Notes: generated by a model not told the origin, from the sequence alone. A stretch of DNA of 64,000 bases from Paenibacillus montaniterrae (GCF_018403185.1 NZ_BOSE01000014.1:61303-125302); one strand, 5' to 3'. Counted from the stretch's first letter, positions 17,488 to 25,802 are shown. Numbers and translations are program-made.

Positions 17488-19065
17488 TCATTCTGTTCTG
17501 GCCGGTACACTGCGCAGCATTAAAACAGTTAGTCCAGCTACGACCAAGGCTAGCACAGCACTCGTAGTGGCAATTGCATTTAAGCCACTTGTAAATGCTT
17601 CGCGCGCCAATGCTACCGTCTCAGTAGCGAGCTCAGCAGGCAAATTGGCGCTCGCCTCCACAGCAGTTGGCAGCGATTCTTTTACAGCCTGAGCTGTTTC
17701 CGCCGGAAGCTCTTCTGAGAGTGAGCTGCTTATGTGACGATCATAAACAACTGTCGCAATGCTTCCCATGACTGCAATCCCCAGCGCTGCTCCCAGTTCA
17801 GCGCTCGTTTCCGAAATGGCCGAGGCCGATCCGGCACGTTCCGGCGGAGCCGCCCCAATTATAAGATCGGTCCCCAATACCGTTAATGGCGCTATGCCAA
17901 GCGAGAAGGCTGCGCTGCCGGCAAGCAGAAAAGACAACGGCGTTGCAGCGTCCACTTGGGCAATCATAATTAAGCCAGTGCTGGAAATCAGCAGACCTGC
18001 CGCGATGACAAATGCTGGCTGAAAGTAGTTTGCTAACCTTGGTGCTGCAACAGAGCCAACAATAATCCCTAACGCTATCGGGATCAGCAAAAGACCGACC
18101 ATAAACGGAGACAACTGCTTAACGAGCTGCAAATATTGTGCGAGATATAGATTGAGGCCACTTATTGTAAGCAATCCCAGCAGCTGCATGGACAACGCTC
18201 CGCTAAACACCGGCATGCGAAACAGCCTCATATCCACGAGCGGATCACTTACACGGTTTTGACGAGAAACAAATGCCCAGCCAACAAGCAGTCCGGCAGC
18301 AATGCTCAAGCTTGGCAGCAGCTGCACGCCTTCCTTGGCAAAGCTTTTAATGCCATACACTATGAACAGAATGGCTGCGAGCGACATCAGCGCGCTAAAC
18401 CAATCGAGTCTACCGGCATCCGGGTCCCGGTACTCAGGCAGCAGAAAAGGAGCAGTGACAAGCAGCAGCAGCATAATTGGCACACCTAATAGAAAGACTG
18501 AGCCCCACCAAAACCATTCCAGCATCAGCCCGCCGATCACCGGCCCCAGCACACTGCCCGCTACCAAACACATCATCCATACTCCAATCGCACTACTGCG
18601 CTGGCGCGGATCATGGAACATATTTCGCAGCAAAGACAGGGTAGATGGCATTAAGGTTGCACCGGCAATACCTAGCAGCGCACGGGTAGCAATAAGCATT
18701 TCAGCACTGCTGGAAAAGGCGACCAGAACGGATGACAGTCCAAAGACGGCGGCTCCAATCATAAGCAGCCTTCTGCGGCCAATCCGATCTGCCAGCTTCC
18801 CCATCATAATAAGAAAACCGGCAAGTGTGAACCCGTAAATGTCCACCATCCACAGCATTTGCGTGCTACTTGGCGCAAGCTCTGCAGCCAAATGCGGCAG
18901 AGCGAGATAAAGCACACTAATATCCATCGACATTAGCAAGGTTGGCAAAGCCAGTACAGCTAACCCGATCCATTCCCTGGTTCCGGCCTTAATTGGCACG
19001 TCCACAACCAATGCCTCCCCTTGAGTTGCAGGGTCGCTCCCTGCCCTTTGATCAATATGATCCAT
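17488..19065 (-). CDS. MFS drug efflux transporter, 14-TM DHA2 (QacA/SmvA) type
   Basis: A 525-residue transporter with about 14 hydrophobic segments. The first membrane span ends in MDISVLYLALP, the usual DHA2 motif D1 region. GKLADRIGRRRLL is the MFS motif A, and GSVLGPVIGG is motif C of drug/H+ antiporters. The start has AGGAGGGG upstream. A TetR-family gene ends 249 bp upstream on the same strand. Together they look like a regulated multidrug or biocide efflux unit. The substrate is inferred from family only. Confidence 0.88.
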   Translation of the reverse strand: MDHIDQRAGSDPATQGEALVVDVPIKAGTREWIGLAVLALPTLLMSMDISVLYLALPHLAAELAPSSTQMLWMVDIYGFTLAGFLIMMGKLADRIGRRRLLMIGAAVFGLSSVLVAFSSSAEMLIATRALLGIAGATLMPSTLSLLRNMFHDPRQRSSAIGVWMMCLVAGSVLGPVIGGLMLEWFWWGSVFLLGVPIMLLLLVTAPFLLPEYRDPDAGRLDWFSALMSLAAILFIVYGIKSFAKEGVQLLPSLSIAAGLLVGWAFVSRQNRVSDPLVDMRLFRMPVFSGALSMQLLGLLTISGLNLYLAQYLQLVKQLSPFMVGLLLIPIALGIIVGSVAAPRLANYFQPAFVIAAGLLISSTGLIMIAQVDAATPLSFLLAGSAAFSLGIAPLTVLGTDLIIGAAPPERAGSASAISETSAELGAALGIAVMGSIATVVYDRHISSSLSEELPAETAQAVKESLPTAVEASANLPAELATETVALAREAFTSGLNAIATTSAVLALVVAGLTVLMLRSVPARTE

Positions 19066-19145
19066 ATCAATATCCCCTCCTACATTTCTCAGTCATAAGC
19101 ACTCTCTAGCAACGGAATAAACAGCCCTGAAATGCTTTTACCATA

Positions 19146-19171
19146 AAAACTATTTAAGTTTTTATAGTTTT
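19146..19171. promoter_or_regulatory. Inverted repeat upstream of the MFS gene, candidate operator
   Basis: AAAACTA (19146-19152) and TAGTTTT (19165-19171) form an inverted repeat 80 bp before the MFS start. A second palindrome, CGGTC-GAGA-GACCG (19273-19286), lies nearer the tetR end. Either could be the operator or a terminator part; neither is followed by a convincing T run. Confidence 0.3.
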
Positions 19172-19314
19172 CAAACAACCAAACCAGCCTATTCCGTACA
19201 GTGAACGGCTTATACGCTAAATATAGCAAACGTATAGGGGATGCTCCCAGCGTCGTGCGATGGAATCGTTCTCGGTCGAGAGACCGAAAACTATTAACCT
19301 TACACCACCAGAAA

Positions 19315-19929
19315 TTAGCGTTTCTTTGCAATTAGTCCGTACAGGATAATCTCAGCAATTTGCTCAACAGCCTCTGTCGTGGAAATATTGTTTTGCATAT
19401 AGAATCGCTGATCATGCACTGATTGCACAGCTTCAGTAATCATTTTTACAATTAATGCAGAGTTTTTGTTTATTATGATCCCTTCACGTATGCCTTGCTC
19501 AACCAAGCCTTGCAGCTCGTCCCATTCTTGCGTAAAAATTTCAGAGATTTTGCTCCACTGCTCAGGATAAGCGAGCTTCATTTTCTCAAATAAGGCGCGA
19601 TCATAAAGCTCCCGGTATGTCGGCATTGCCGTAATAACGCCTTTAATTTTCTCAGCAAGCGTCAAATCCGGGTTATTTAAAATTTGTTCCGTTTTATCGT
19701 CTACTTCTGCAAAGCTAGTTTCGATAAGCGCATCTAATATTTCAGCCTTGGATGAAAAATGCTCGTACAGCGTTCGCTTGCTAATCCCCAATCTACGTGC
19801 CAGATCGTCCATCGTGAACTTTATTCCGTTTTCCTTTAACTCTTCAGCAAATGCTTGAATAATGCGATGCTTGATCGGTAATCCCTCCCATAAAACCGAA
19901 AGTACTTCGTCTTGCAGTTCAATTTTCAT
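19315..19929 (-). CDS. TetR-family transcriptional repressor
   Basis: A 204-residue regulator. The N-terminal helix-turn-helix (about 36-66) includes FTMDDLARRLGISKRTLYEH, a classic TetR/AcrR motif. The C-terminal ligand-binding helices have no recognisable ligand signature. It lies directly upstream of the MFS pump on the same strand and probably represses it. Its first codons and upstream DNA form part of the duplicated toxin-antitoxin cassette: the 22 bp inverted repeat TACATAT-N8-ATATGTA (19952-19973) 23 bp upstream is a candidate binding site. Confidence 0.9.
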   Translation of the reverse strand: MKIELQDEVLSVLWEGLPIKHRIIQAFAEELKENGIKFTMDDLARRLGISKRTLYEHFSSKAEILDALIETSFAEVDDKTEQILNNPDLTLAEKIKGVITAMPTYRELYDRALFEKMKLAYPEQWSKISEIFTQEWDELQGLVEQGIREGIIINKNSALIVKMITEAVQSVHDQRFYMQNNISTTEAVEQIAEIILYGLIAKKR

Positions 19930-19937
19930 TTAACGCT

Positions 19938-19966
19938 TTGATACATCTTTATACATATGTTATTAT
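19938..19966 (+). promoter_or_regulatory. Promoter of antitoxin RNA, copy 1
   Basis: -35 TTGATA (19938-19943), 17 bp spacer, -10 TATTAT (19961-19966) on the plus strand. A transcript starting near 19973 would run to the hairpin at 20052-20088. The inverted repeat TACATAT-N8-ATATGTA overlaps the -10. Confidence 0.65.
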
Positions 19967-19972
19967 ATATGT

Positions 19973-20090
19973 AATAAAGACCAAGTGCGGCTAACACTTG
20001 GTCAGTACAATTGGCTTGGATGGTTTATTCCCTTCTAAGTCGTAAGGGTACAAAACCCACCTTCGGCCTCAACCATTGGGTGGGTTTTTA
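19973..20090 (+). ncRNA. Predicted antitoxin RNA of type I system, copy 1
   Basis: A short plus-strand RNA is bounded by a strong promoter and by the hairpin AAAACCCACC/GGTGGGTTTT (20052-20088) with a T run. An internal stem GACCAAGTG/CACTTGGTC is at 19979-20003. It is antisense to the 3' end and downstream region of the toxin mRNA, like RatA against TxpA in B. subtilis. It contains no convincing ORF. The RNA itself is inferred; no expression data are available. Confidence 0.55.
20052..20090. terminator. Bidirectional terminator of toxin and antitoxin, copy 1
   Basis: AAAACCCACC pairs with GGTGGGTTTT. On the plus strand the hairpin runs into TTTTTA, on the minus strand into TTTTGT. The toxin stop codon (20090-20088) lies at the edge of the stem. 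A second minus-strand terminator, GACCAAGTG/CACTTGGTC then TTTATTA, follows at 20003-19979. Confidence 0.7.
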
Positions 20091-20183
20091 CTTTCTCTTG
20101 TTGTTAATATTAATGTATGTTAAAAGAGCAAGAATGAACGTTCCAAAGAGGAACATGATCGTTAATGCATCTTTCACTTCCAT
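20088..20183 (-). CDS. Holin-like small toxin of a type I toxin-antitoxin system, copy 1
   Basis: A 31-residue peptide too short for ordinary gene calling. A short N-terminus (MEVKDAL) is followed by one membrane span, TIMFLFGTFILALLTYI, and a polar, basic tail NINNKRK. This layout and the FGTFILALL core match the putative holin-like toxin (Hol_Tox) family of Firmicutes. AAGGAGGTGA lies 4 nt before the ATG, a very strong site. It should insert into the membrane and be toxic when free of its antisense RNA. Its own promoter lies at 20240-20268. Confidence 0.8.
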   Translation of the reverse strand: MEVKDALTIMFLFGTFILALLTYININNKRK

Positions 20184-20239
20184 GGCTTCACCTCCTTTCG
20201 AAGGGAAACCACGCCCACCCAAGATTCAATTGTAGTTTT

Positions 20240-20268
20240 ATTTTACCTTTATTTACATCTACGTACAA
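20240..20268 (-). promoter_or_regulatory. Promoter of toxin gene, copy 1
   Basis: On the minus strand -35 TTGTAC (20268-20263), 17 bp spacer, -10 TAAAAT (20245-20240), about 57 bp before the toxin start. It lies just outside the duplicated block, so toxin copy 2 lacks it. Confidence 0.6.
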
Positions 20269-20373
20269 GTGTTCTTAATTTTTTCTTTGGTTTTGAAAGA
20301 TACCATTTCACGTCCGAAGCTCATCTTCTTTTTCATAGGGCTATGTTAAACTTTGTTGTTGATATCCGATAAT

Positions 20374-20497
20374 TTCGAACAAGAAGATGGACTTGTTTGC
20401 CCGAATTGCAAAAACCATTCTGTTGTTCGATTTGGAAAGTACACTGTAAGTACACACTGGAGAGGTTAAACGTCAACGTTACCGTTGTAATTCATAA
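20374..20497 (+). pseudogene. Remnant of a zinc-ribbon (IS1595-like) transposase N-terminus
   Basis: One frame reads FEQEDGLVCPNCKNHSVVRF then GKYTVSTHWRG to a stop at about 20470. A shifted frame continues KRQRYRC. The CPNC...RYRC spacing is the N-terminal zinc ribbon of IS1595-type transposases. The rest of the element cannot be traced. No other gene is visible between 20184 and 20668. Confidence 0.6.
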
Positions 20498-20668
20498 AGC
20501 ATCGAATAAGAAAAATATGTTGGTCAAATCGTGCCTGTTTACTGTGACCGACACGAACACCAAACTTTGGCTTTCTGCTTATTCTTGTTAAGCTAACGGG
20601 CAGTTATGCGTAACTTTCAGGGAATGTAAACATCTGAATAACGTAAGGAACGAGGAGGCAGACAATTC

Positions 20669-21583
20669 ATGGGAGGAACGAATGTATGGGATGCGGAGTG
20701 GGAGGTTAACGAAGAGCAAGCGCGGACGCTGATCGGCAGACAATTCCCTCAGCTGTCATCGAAGCAAGTGAAGCGATTGGACTGGGGCTGGGACAATACG
20801 GTTTTTCTCATCGGTGACGAGTACGTGTTCCGTTTTCCAAGAAGAACGATTGCAGTTGGCTCGATTCGTATAGAAGGGAACCTGCTGCCGAAGCTGGAGG
20901 CATATATGACCATCCCCTATCCGAAACCGTTGTTTTATGGCGAAGCAAGTGACGAATACCCGGCACCATTTCTTGGCTATGCCTACGTGCCAGGAGATTT
21001 CCCAATCGGTTTGACGGAAGAACGCCGGGCTTTATCGGCAGAGACGCTGGCGAAATTTTTGCGGAGATTGCATGAGTTTCCGGTGCAGGCGGCACTGAAG
21101 TGCGGAGTTCAGCAAGATCATCGAAACTTGACGGACATAGCATCGCGTAAAGTGAAATTGGAGGGCTTTCTATCGAAGTTGGTTGAACACTTGTCGCCGG
21201 AGGAGTCCAGTGTGATCGAAGCGTATATTAGCAGGCTGCAAAAGGACCGTGTCGAGGCGGTGAATGCACTACTACATGGCGATCTTCATTTCAAAAATAT
21301 GCTTGTGAATGAGAACGGGATCGTTTCCGCCATCATTGATTGGGGCGATCTGAGCGTAGGTCATCCGGCTTGCGATTTGAGCGTTGCTTATAGCTTTTTA
21401 CCACCTTACGCTCGCGGCGTGTTTTTCGAAACGTACGGAGGAGCGGACGAGGAAACGAAGCTGCTGGCGCGGCTGATCGCGGTATACATCCCCATACTGA
21501 TCTTAATGCAAGCGGTCGATGACGGAAATGAAGCGATTGCGGCAGAGGCGAAATCCAACATCATGCGGGCACTGTCGGATTAG
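20669..21583 (+). CDS. Aminoglycoside-phosphotransferase-family kinase
   Basis: A 304-residue protein of the APH/choline-kinase fold. The N lobe has DNTVFLIGDEYVFRFPRR, with a candidate ATP-contacting basic residue. The catalytic loop HGDLHFKN is at 203-210 and the Mg-binding DWGD at 224-227, both intact. It phosphorylates a small hydroxylated substrate. The sequence is closer to MphB-like and general APH-family proteins than to classical aminoglycoside kinases, so resistance should not be assumed. AGGAGG precedes the start and a terminator follows. It is enclosed by the two toxin-antitoxin repeats. Confidence 0.85.
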   Translation: MGGTNVWDAEWEVNEEQARTLIGRQFPQLSSKQVKRLDWGWDNTVFLIGDEYVFRFPRRTIAVGSIRIEGNLLPKLEAYMTIPYPKPLFYGEASDEYPAPFLGYAYVPGDFPIGLTEERRALSAETLAKFLRRLHEFPVQAALKCGVQQDHRNLTDIASRKVKLEGFLSKLVEHLSPEESSVIEAYISRLQKDRVEAVNALLHGDLHFKNMLVNENGIVSAIIDWGDLSVGHPACDLSVAYSFLPPYARGVFFETYGGADEETKLLARLIAVYIPILILMQAVDDGNEAIAAEAKSNIMRALSD

Positions 21584-21622
21584 GCTCATTATTTCGTTGC
21601 GCTAACGCGACACGATAGCAAT

Positions 21623-21653
21623 AAACCGCCTTTTCAACGAAGGCGGTTTTCTT
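21623..21653 (+). terminator. Terminator of the phosphotransferase gene
   Basis: AAACCGCCTT pairs with AAGGCGGTTT around a 6 nt loop, followed by TCTT. It lies about 40 bp after the stop codon. Confidence 0.8.
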
Positions 21654-21753
21654 ATGGTCAAATATCAACATTAGAATTTAACATAGCCTTTCATAGAAGG
21701 CTAGAATTGCTTTCCAAATGGCGCGAAATGACCAACAATTTTCATTTAACGCT

Positions 21754-21782
21754 TTGATACATCTTTACACATATGTTATTAT
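21754..21782 (+). promoter_or_regulatory. Promoter of antitoxin RNA, copy 2
   Basis: -35 TTGATA (21754-21759), 17 bp spacer, -10 TATTAT (21777-21782), identical hexamers to copy 1. One arm of the overlapping inverted repeat has changed from TACATAT to CACATAT. Confidence 0.65.
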
Positions 21783-21788
21783 ATATGT

Positions 21789-21905
21789 AATAAAGACCAA
21801 GTGCAGCGAACACTTGGTCAGTACAATTGGCTTGGATGGTATGTTCCCTTCTAAGTCTTTGGAACAAAACCCACCTTCGGCGGTCAACCTTTGGGTGGGT
21901 TTTAC
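21789..21905 (+). ncRNA. Predicted antitoxin RNA, copy 2
   Basis: This matches the copy 1 RNA in layout: the GACCAAGTG/CACTTGGTC stem at 21795-21819 and the terminator AAAACCCACC/GGTGGGTTTT at 21866-21903. The region between the two stems differs at several bases from copy 1, which may give each RNA its own target preference. Inferred only. Confidence 0.5.
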
Positions 21906-21997
21906 TTTCTCTTGTTGTTATTATTAATGTATGTTAAAAGAGCAAGAATGAACGTTCCAAAAAGGAACATGATCGTTAATGCGTCTTTCACTTCCAT
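21902..21997 (-). CDS. Holin-like small toxin, copy 2
   Basis: A 31-residue peptide identical to copy 1 except for Ile to Asn in the tail (NNNNKRK). The membrane span TIMFLFGTFILALLTYI and the AAGGAGGTGA site are retained. Unlike copy 1 it has no obvious promoter. It starts 46 bp after the stop of the HEAT-repeat gene on the same strand, so it would be expressed as the last gene of that transcript. Confidence 0.78.
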   Translation of the reverse strand: MEVKDALTIMFLFGTFILALLTYINNNNKRK

Positions 21998-22043
21998 GGC
22001 CTCACCTCCTTTCGAAGGGAAACCACGCCCACCTAACAGCCTT

Positions 22044-25000
22044 CTATTCAAGCACGGTCCAAATGTCCAGTGCCGCCAGACGAATTGCCTCTAACTTATC
22101 ATTTCGGTACGCTCTTAAACGGTCGGTGCAATCCTGGTTCCACAATAACGATGTCCCAGTAACCTTCAGCAAAGAAAGACCGATATATCGGGCCGCAAAC
22201 GACTTTCGATTTCTTAAATTGTCCACCAAATCAAGTATCGCCTCCGGGCTCCAATACGCCTGACTAGCATTTGCTGCTCGATCGATCTGCCTGTAGGCAT
22301 AGTCTAGCAGGTACGGATGTGTGTCCACCATTTGAATTACAGGCTCCAAATACAGAGCTGCTTGATCCGCCTGATTCCATTCAACCATCGCCAAATATAG
22401 CTTGATCACGGCTCGTTTCAAGGTTTCTTTAGATTTAAGTGCATCGATCATACCCGTATATAAAGGAATGAGTACACGCCTTGCATTGGGCGGCAATGAG
22501 ATCAGCTTGTCAATCAATGCCGCTAGCCGCTGCCGCTCAGGAAGGTCTCTCTCAGGGGCAGCATTCCACTCGGCCTTTGTCTCCATGTCGGCTAACATGG
22601 TGCAAACGCTGATGACCCGATCATTCACCTTTCCGTCAGAACAGGCTACAATAAGTGCATCCATCGCCGCCTTCCATCTCATGTTGTCCTCCATATCTAG
22701 AATCGCTTTGCTGGCTGACGCTGCCACCTTCTCCTCGCTTCCATTCACCCATAGATTCATCGCTTGGAAAGCCTCTCTTGCTACAACTGCATCGGCATGT
22801 TCTGCAATCTCGATAATCAATTGCAAATACCTTGGTCTAGCCTCTAAAGCGATTCCGCCAGCATACTGATTTAGCAGGCTTCTTGCGATATCACGCTGCG
22901 GAGAAGCAGCTATGGCATGCAATATGGTCCAGCTGCGTTCATCATCGAGCCATTGTCTGACAGCATGACCTATGGCGATTATTACATCTTTGTGTACATT
23001 AGGCTTCTCATATTCACGAATGAGCAGCGCCATGCTCTCACTGCTTTTGTAAGCTCCAAGCAGGCGGATCGCTTCTTTTCTAACGGTGATTTTCAATTTG
23101 TCCCGATTCAGCAGGTCCGACAGCATGGATGCCAGCATCTCCGGGCTCACCCTGCGCATGCATCCGGGGATCGCGTACATGGCAACCCGAGCACGGTCTC
23201 CATCCAGATTGTCGAGCAATACAGGAAGTGCCTGCTCCGGCTCTTCCCATAACGAATAGGCGTAAAGAGCCGCCTCAACGACATGCACTTCTTGATCTTG
23301 TAGTAGAACCTCCAGTTGATCGGAGCGATAATCCGGCAAGACAGCCAAGCTCCGCATCGCCGCAGCACGCTCATGGAAACTCCGCTTGTCATCTAATGCC
23401 ACCCGTTCCAAGAGAGAAGCAAACGCTCTTTGCTGACGGGGCAACCACCGGTGAAACCCATTATGGGCGGGTACAACATAAATCGTTTTTCCCGATAAAT
23501 GCTTGCCTTTGATGATCTTCCCTGAAATGAATGGGTCCAGCCACTCCTGACGCTTCACGTGCAAATGCATAAAAACGTCGTGGAATGAGATGAAGGACGG
23601 ATCTCTGTTCAGTAGTTCTCTAACCCTCTTATCCCGGGTTCTATACGGTGCCAGCCAATAATGGACCGCTTGCGGCGATACCGATTTAGCCTTCAGCAGG
23701 TCCTCAAGCAGAAGCTGCAGCTTCGGCAATCGCTCCACTGCTTTACCGAACAAATTAGCCATACGCAGGATCACGCTTACGTTTTCACGCTTGTTTGCCT
23801 CTACCCCAAAGGCATAAATCTCGTCGAACAACGCTTCCAGTGCAGAAGTTGGTATGCTGTCCCAATCCATCGAAAACAACGCAAACTGACCGTCTCGCTT
23901 TGTCATTCTGCCAAACGTCCTCAAAGCGAATTTGAACAGTCCTCCATCCGGTTCCAATGCATGTTCACGCAGTAAAGCAAAAGCCAGCTTCTCCGTCGCC
24001 GATCTTGTCCCGTGCGAAGTGTCCCTGGCTTCCACCACGCTATCGACCAGCACAGTCAGATCGTTCACATGCTCTTCCTTAAACATAGGGGCCGGACAAT
24101 TTGAGAGCTCGACCATCACTTGCCAGCGTACTGGATCCTGGTCGTTTTTGATTCGGGTCAGGAAGCGCAGCGTCTCATCCATCCCGCTTCGCGATAGCGC
24201 CGTACACCGAATGAGATAGGCATAGGCCGCAGCGCGCTCATCGCTATTAGACACCTGGACGGCTTGCTCCAGCTTCTCTCGGGCACGGACGATCAGAAGA
24301 CGTGCCGTCGTTTCGAGCATGTTCTCACGGTGATCGCGAATGTCGCGAAGCTCCAGCATGCGTGAAGCTTCCTTATTGCGCAGTAGGTGTGGCAGTACAT
24401 CCAGCAACGGCATAGGGAAAATGCGCGTCTTCCGTTCATCCTCCTTATAGACGTCATTAAATATCGCCTCGCGACAGGATGGCGCAAGGGTACCTAGCAT
24501 CTTGGCTAGATGGACTGGCTGATCTGCGAGTAGTTTCGCCAGCGTAGTCCACTGCGCTATGGCGAACAATTTTCGTTTTTTCAAAACGCCTGCCGGAACG
24601 CCATGATGAAGAAGATATTCTCGTACCTCCTCGCGTGTCAGCAGCTCAAATACACCCTCCGGCATAGCCTGAATCAGAACGCCCAATTGCCGCTTAAGTA
24701 CAGGATGAATCATATCTGTTGGCCCGAGCCTCAAAGCACACTCCAATACGATTGCTGGTCTAGAAACGCTCAGCACTTCAATCGCGGAAGAGAGTGTCCA
24801 CCATACACTTGCCTTTTCCCGATGCGTTGCGTTCTGTAAAGCATGCTTGAAATATGCTGCAACCAGATCGGGGTATCTCTTCGCGATGAGCCGCCAGTTC
24901 TGCAAGGCATACCCTAGCTCGGAAAGCCTGCTTTGAACCGTCTTTTTGCTGCACACGGCCAATAATAAGGACGCTTCTTGTGCGCCCCAGCGGTCGAGCA

Positions 25001-25415
25001 CGAGCTGCAGCAGCCGTTCTGCCCAATCCTGACGATCTGTGTTCACGATGCTCCGCAGCAATTGGCGACGGCAATGATACGACATCGTGGCAATTTCAGA
25101 TTCGATAGAAAAGCTCGAATTTGTTACCACTTCTGGCAGTAATCCCGCCGCCCTGCCTCTAACCCCTGCCTTAGGATGCTTCAGCGCCAACATAACCGCA
25201 CGAGCATCTTTCACTACAGCTGCTCCAGTCAAGGCCAAATGGGCCTCATAGGCAGTGCCGCTTTCGAGCAAGGACACGAGCAGTGCGGAATAATCCGATT
25301 CTCCTCTATATTGGCGCCCCAATAGCGCTATCTGCTTCATTCTGTCTGAATAACCCAGCGAGTCCAGCTTCGCAAGCAATCGCTCTTTGTTCATCAAACC
25401 ATCGTTATATGTCAT
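22044..25415 (-). CDS. Very large HEAT-repeat protein
   Basis: A 1,123-residue soluble protein made almost entirely of alpha-helical repeats of 35-40 residues. HEAT-like units are clearest in the C-terminal half (VRKEAIRLLGAYKSSESMAL, VAREAFQAMNLWVNGSEE). No catalytic motif, signal peptide or membrane span is visible. HEAT solenoids are scaffolds for protein or nucleic-acid binding; the partner is unknown. The ATG at 25415 has GGAGAGG 5 nt upstream, while the ATG at 25433 has none. A toxin gene copy follows 46 bp downstream. Confidence 0.75.
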   Translation of the reverse strand: MTYNDGLMNKERLLAKLDSLGYSDRMKQIALLGRQYRGESDYSALLVSLLESGTAYEAHLALTGAAVVKDARAVMLALKHPKAGVRGRAAGLLPEVVTNSSFSIESEIATMSYHCRRQLLRSIVNTDRQDWAERLLQLVLDRWGAQEASLLLAVCSKKTVQSRLSELGYALQNWRLIAKRYPDLVAAYFKHALQNATHREKASVWWTLSSAIEVLSVSRPAIVLECALRLGPTDMIHPVLKRQLGVLIQAMPEGVFELLTREEVREYLLHHGVPAGVLKKRKLFAIAQWTTLAKLLADQPVHLAKMLGTLAPSCREAIFNDVYKEDERKTRIFPMPLLDVLPHLLRNKEASRMLELRDIRDHRENMLETTARLLIVRAREKLEQAVQVSNSDERAAAYAYLIRCTALSRSGMDETLRFLTRIKNDQDPVRWQVMVELSNCPAPMFKEEHVNDLTVLVDSVVEARDTSHGTRSATEKLAFALLREHALEPDGGLFKFALRTFGRMTKRDGQFALFSMDWDSIPTSALEALFDEIYAFGVEANKRENVSVILRMANLFGKAVERLPKLQLLLEDLLKAKSVSPQAVHYWLAPYRTRDKRVRELLNRDPSFISFHDVFMHLHVKRQEWLDPFISGKIIKGKHLSGKTIYVVPAHNGFHRWLPRQQRAFASLLERVALDDKRSFHERAAAMRSLAVLPDYRSDQLEVLLQDQEVHVVEAALYAYSLWEEPEQALPVLLDNLDGDRARVAMYAIPGCMRRVSPEMLASMLSDLLNRDKLKITVRKEAIRLLGAYKSSESMALLIREYEKPNVHKDVIIAIGHAVRQWLDDERSWTILHAIAASPQRDIARSLLNQYAGGIALEARPRYLQLIIEIAEHADAVVAREAFQAMNLWVNGSEEKVAASASKAILDMEDNMRWKAAMDALIVACSDGKVNDRVISVCTMLADMETKAEWNAAPERDLPERQRLAALIDKLISLPPNARRVLIPLYTGMIDALKSKETLKRAVIKLYLAMVEWNQADQAALYLEPVIQMVDTHPYLLDYAYRQIDRAANASQAYWSPEAILDLVDNLRNRKSFAARYIGLSLLKVTGTSLLWNQDCTDRLRAYRNDKLEAIRLAALDIWTVLE

Positions 25416-25599
25416 TATTTCCTCTCCCCTCATGCACTAAAAACCGATCAGCATTTCCAAGCAACCGATTAGTACAAGCTCTCCTTGAACATATAACTTC
25501 TTCATAAGCGAAGGCTTCTCCTGTTCGAAGGCCTTTCACTTGCCAACCGCATAAGAAAATGTATAGTACGCTATATTTTAACATAACCTCTTCAATGGC

Positions 25600-25628
25600 T
25601 TGCAAAATACCAAGTAGCAAGATAATAT
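25600..25628 (+). promoter_or_regulatory. Promoter of the MFS leader transcript
   Basis: -35 TTGCAA (25600-25605), 17 bp spacer, -10 TAATAT (25623-25628). Transcription from about 25635 would give a ~360 nt leader before the MFS gene. Confidence 0.55.
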
Positions 25629-25667
25629 AAAAAAATAGCTTAAACGGAAAGGAGGCAAACGGCTACT

Positions 25668-25802
25668 ATGTTTCTAAATGGTATATTAGCAAAAAAAGTA
25701 AAGATTTCAGGCGATTTTTCGGTTTACGGGATACGTCTGTCCTTTTTCAGCATCCATTATTTAGATAACACAACCGGAGTCGTTTGCCTTTCTACAACCT
25801 AG
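25668..25802 (+). CDS. Possible 44-codon leader ORF upstream of the MFS pump
   Basis: An ATG preceded by AAAGGAGG, with a rather long 12 nt spacing, opens a 44-codon frame beginning MFLNGILAKKVKISGDF and ending CLSTT. It resembles no family I know. Its stop codon lies 47 bp before an intrinsic terminator. This is the layout of ribosome-monitored attenuators such as bmrB upstream of bmrCD in B. subtilis. It may be a regulatory peptide or chance. Confidence 0.4.
   Translation: MFLNGILAKKVKISGDFSVYGIRLSFFSIHYLDNTTGVVCLSTT

Larger units (their letters stand above)
19917..20222. repeat. Direct repeat, copy 1 (toxin-antitoxin cassette)
   Basis: This ~305 bp block runs from codon 5 of tetR to just past the toxin ribosome-binding site and recurs at 21735-22036 in the same orientation with few differences. 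The two copies bracket the transposase remnant and the phosphotransferase gene. Confidence 0.88.
21735..22036. repeat. Direct repeat, copy 2 (toxin-antitoxin cassette)
   Basis: Second copy of the 19917-20222 block. It contains the first ATGAAAATTG of tetR and nothing more of that gene. Homology ends at CCACGCCCACC, before the toxin promoter of copy 1. Confidence 0.88.

Noticed and set aside
19089..19331. 80-codon minus-strand frame between tetR and the MFS gene
   Set aside because: It overlaps the tetR 3' end, has no ribosome-binding site and unusual composition; the region is better explained as regulatory spacer.
20079..20090. GGGTGGG as a T-box core
   Set aside because: It is one arm of the toxin/antitoxin terminator hairpin and no specifier or antiterminator sequence is present.
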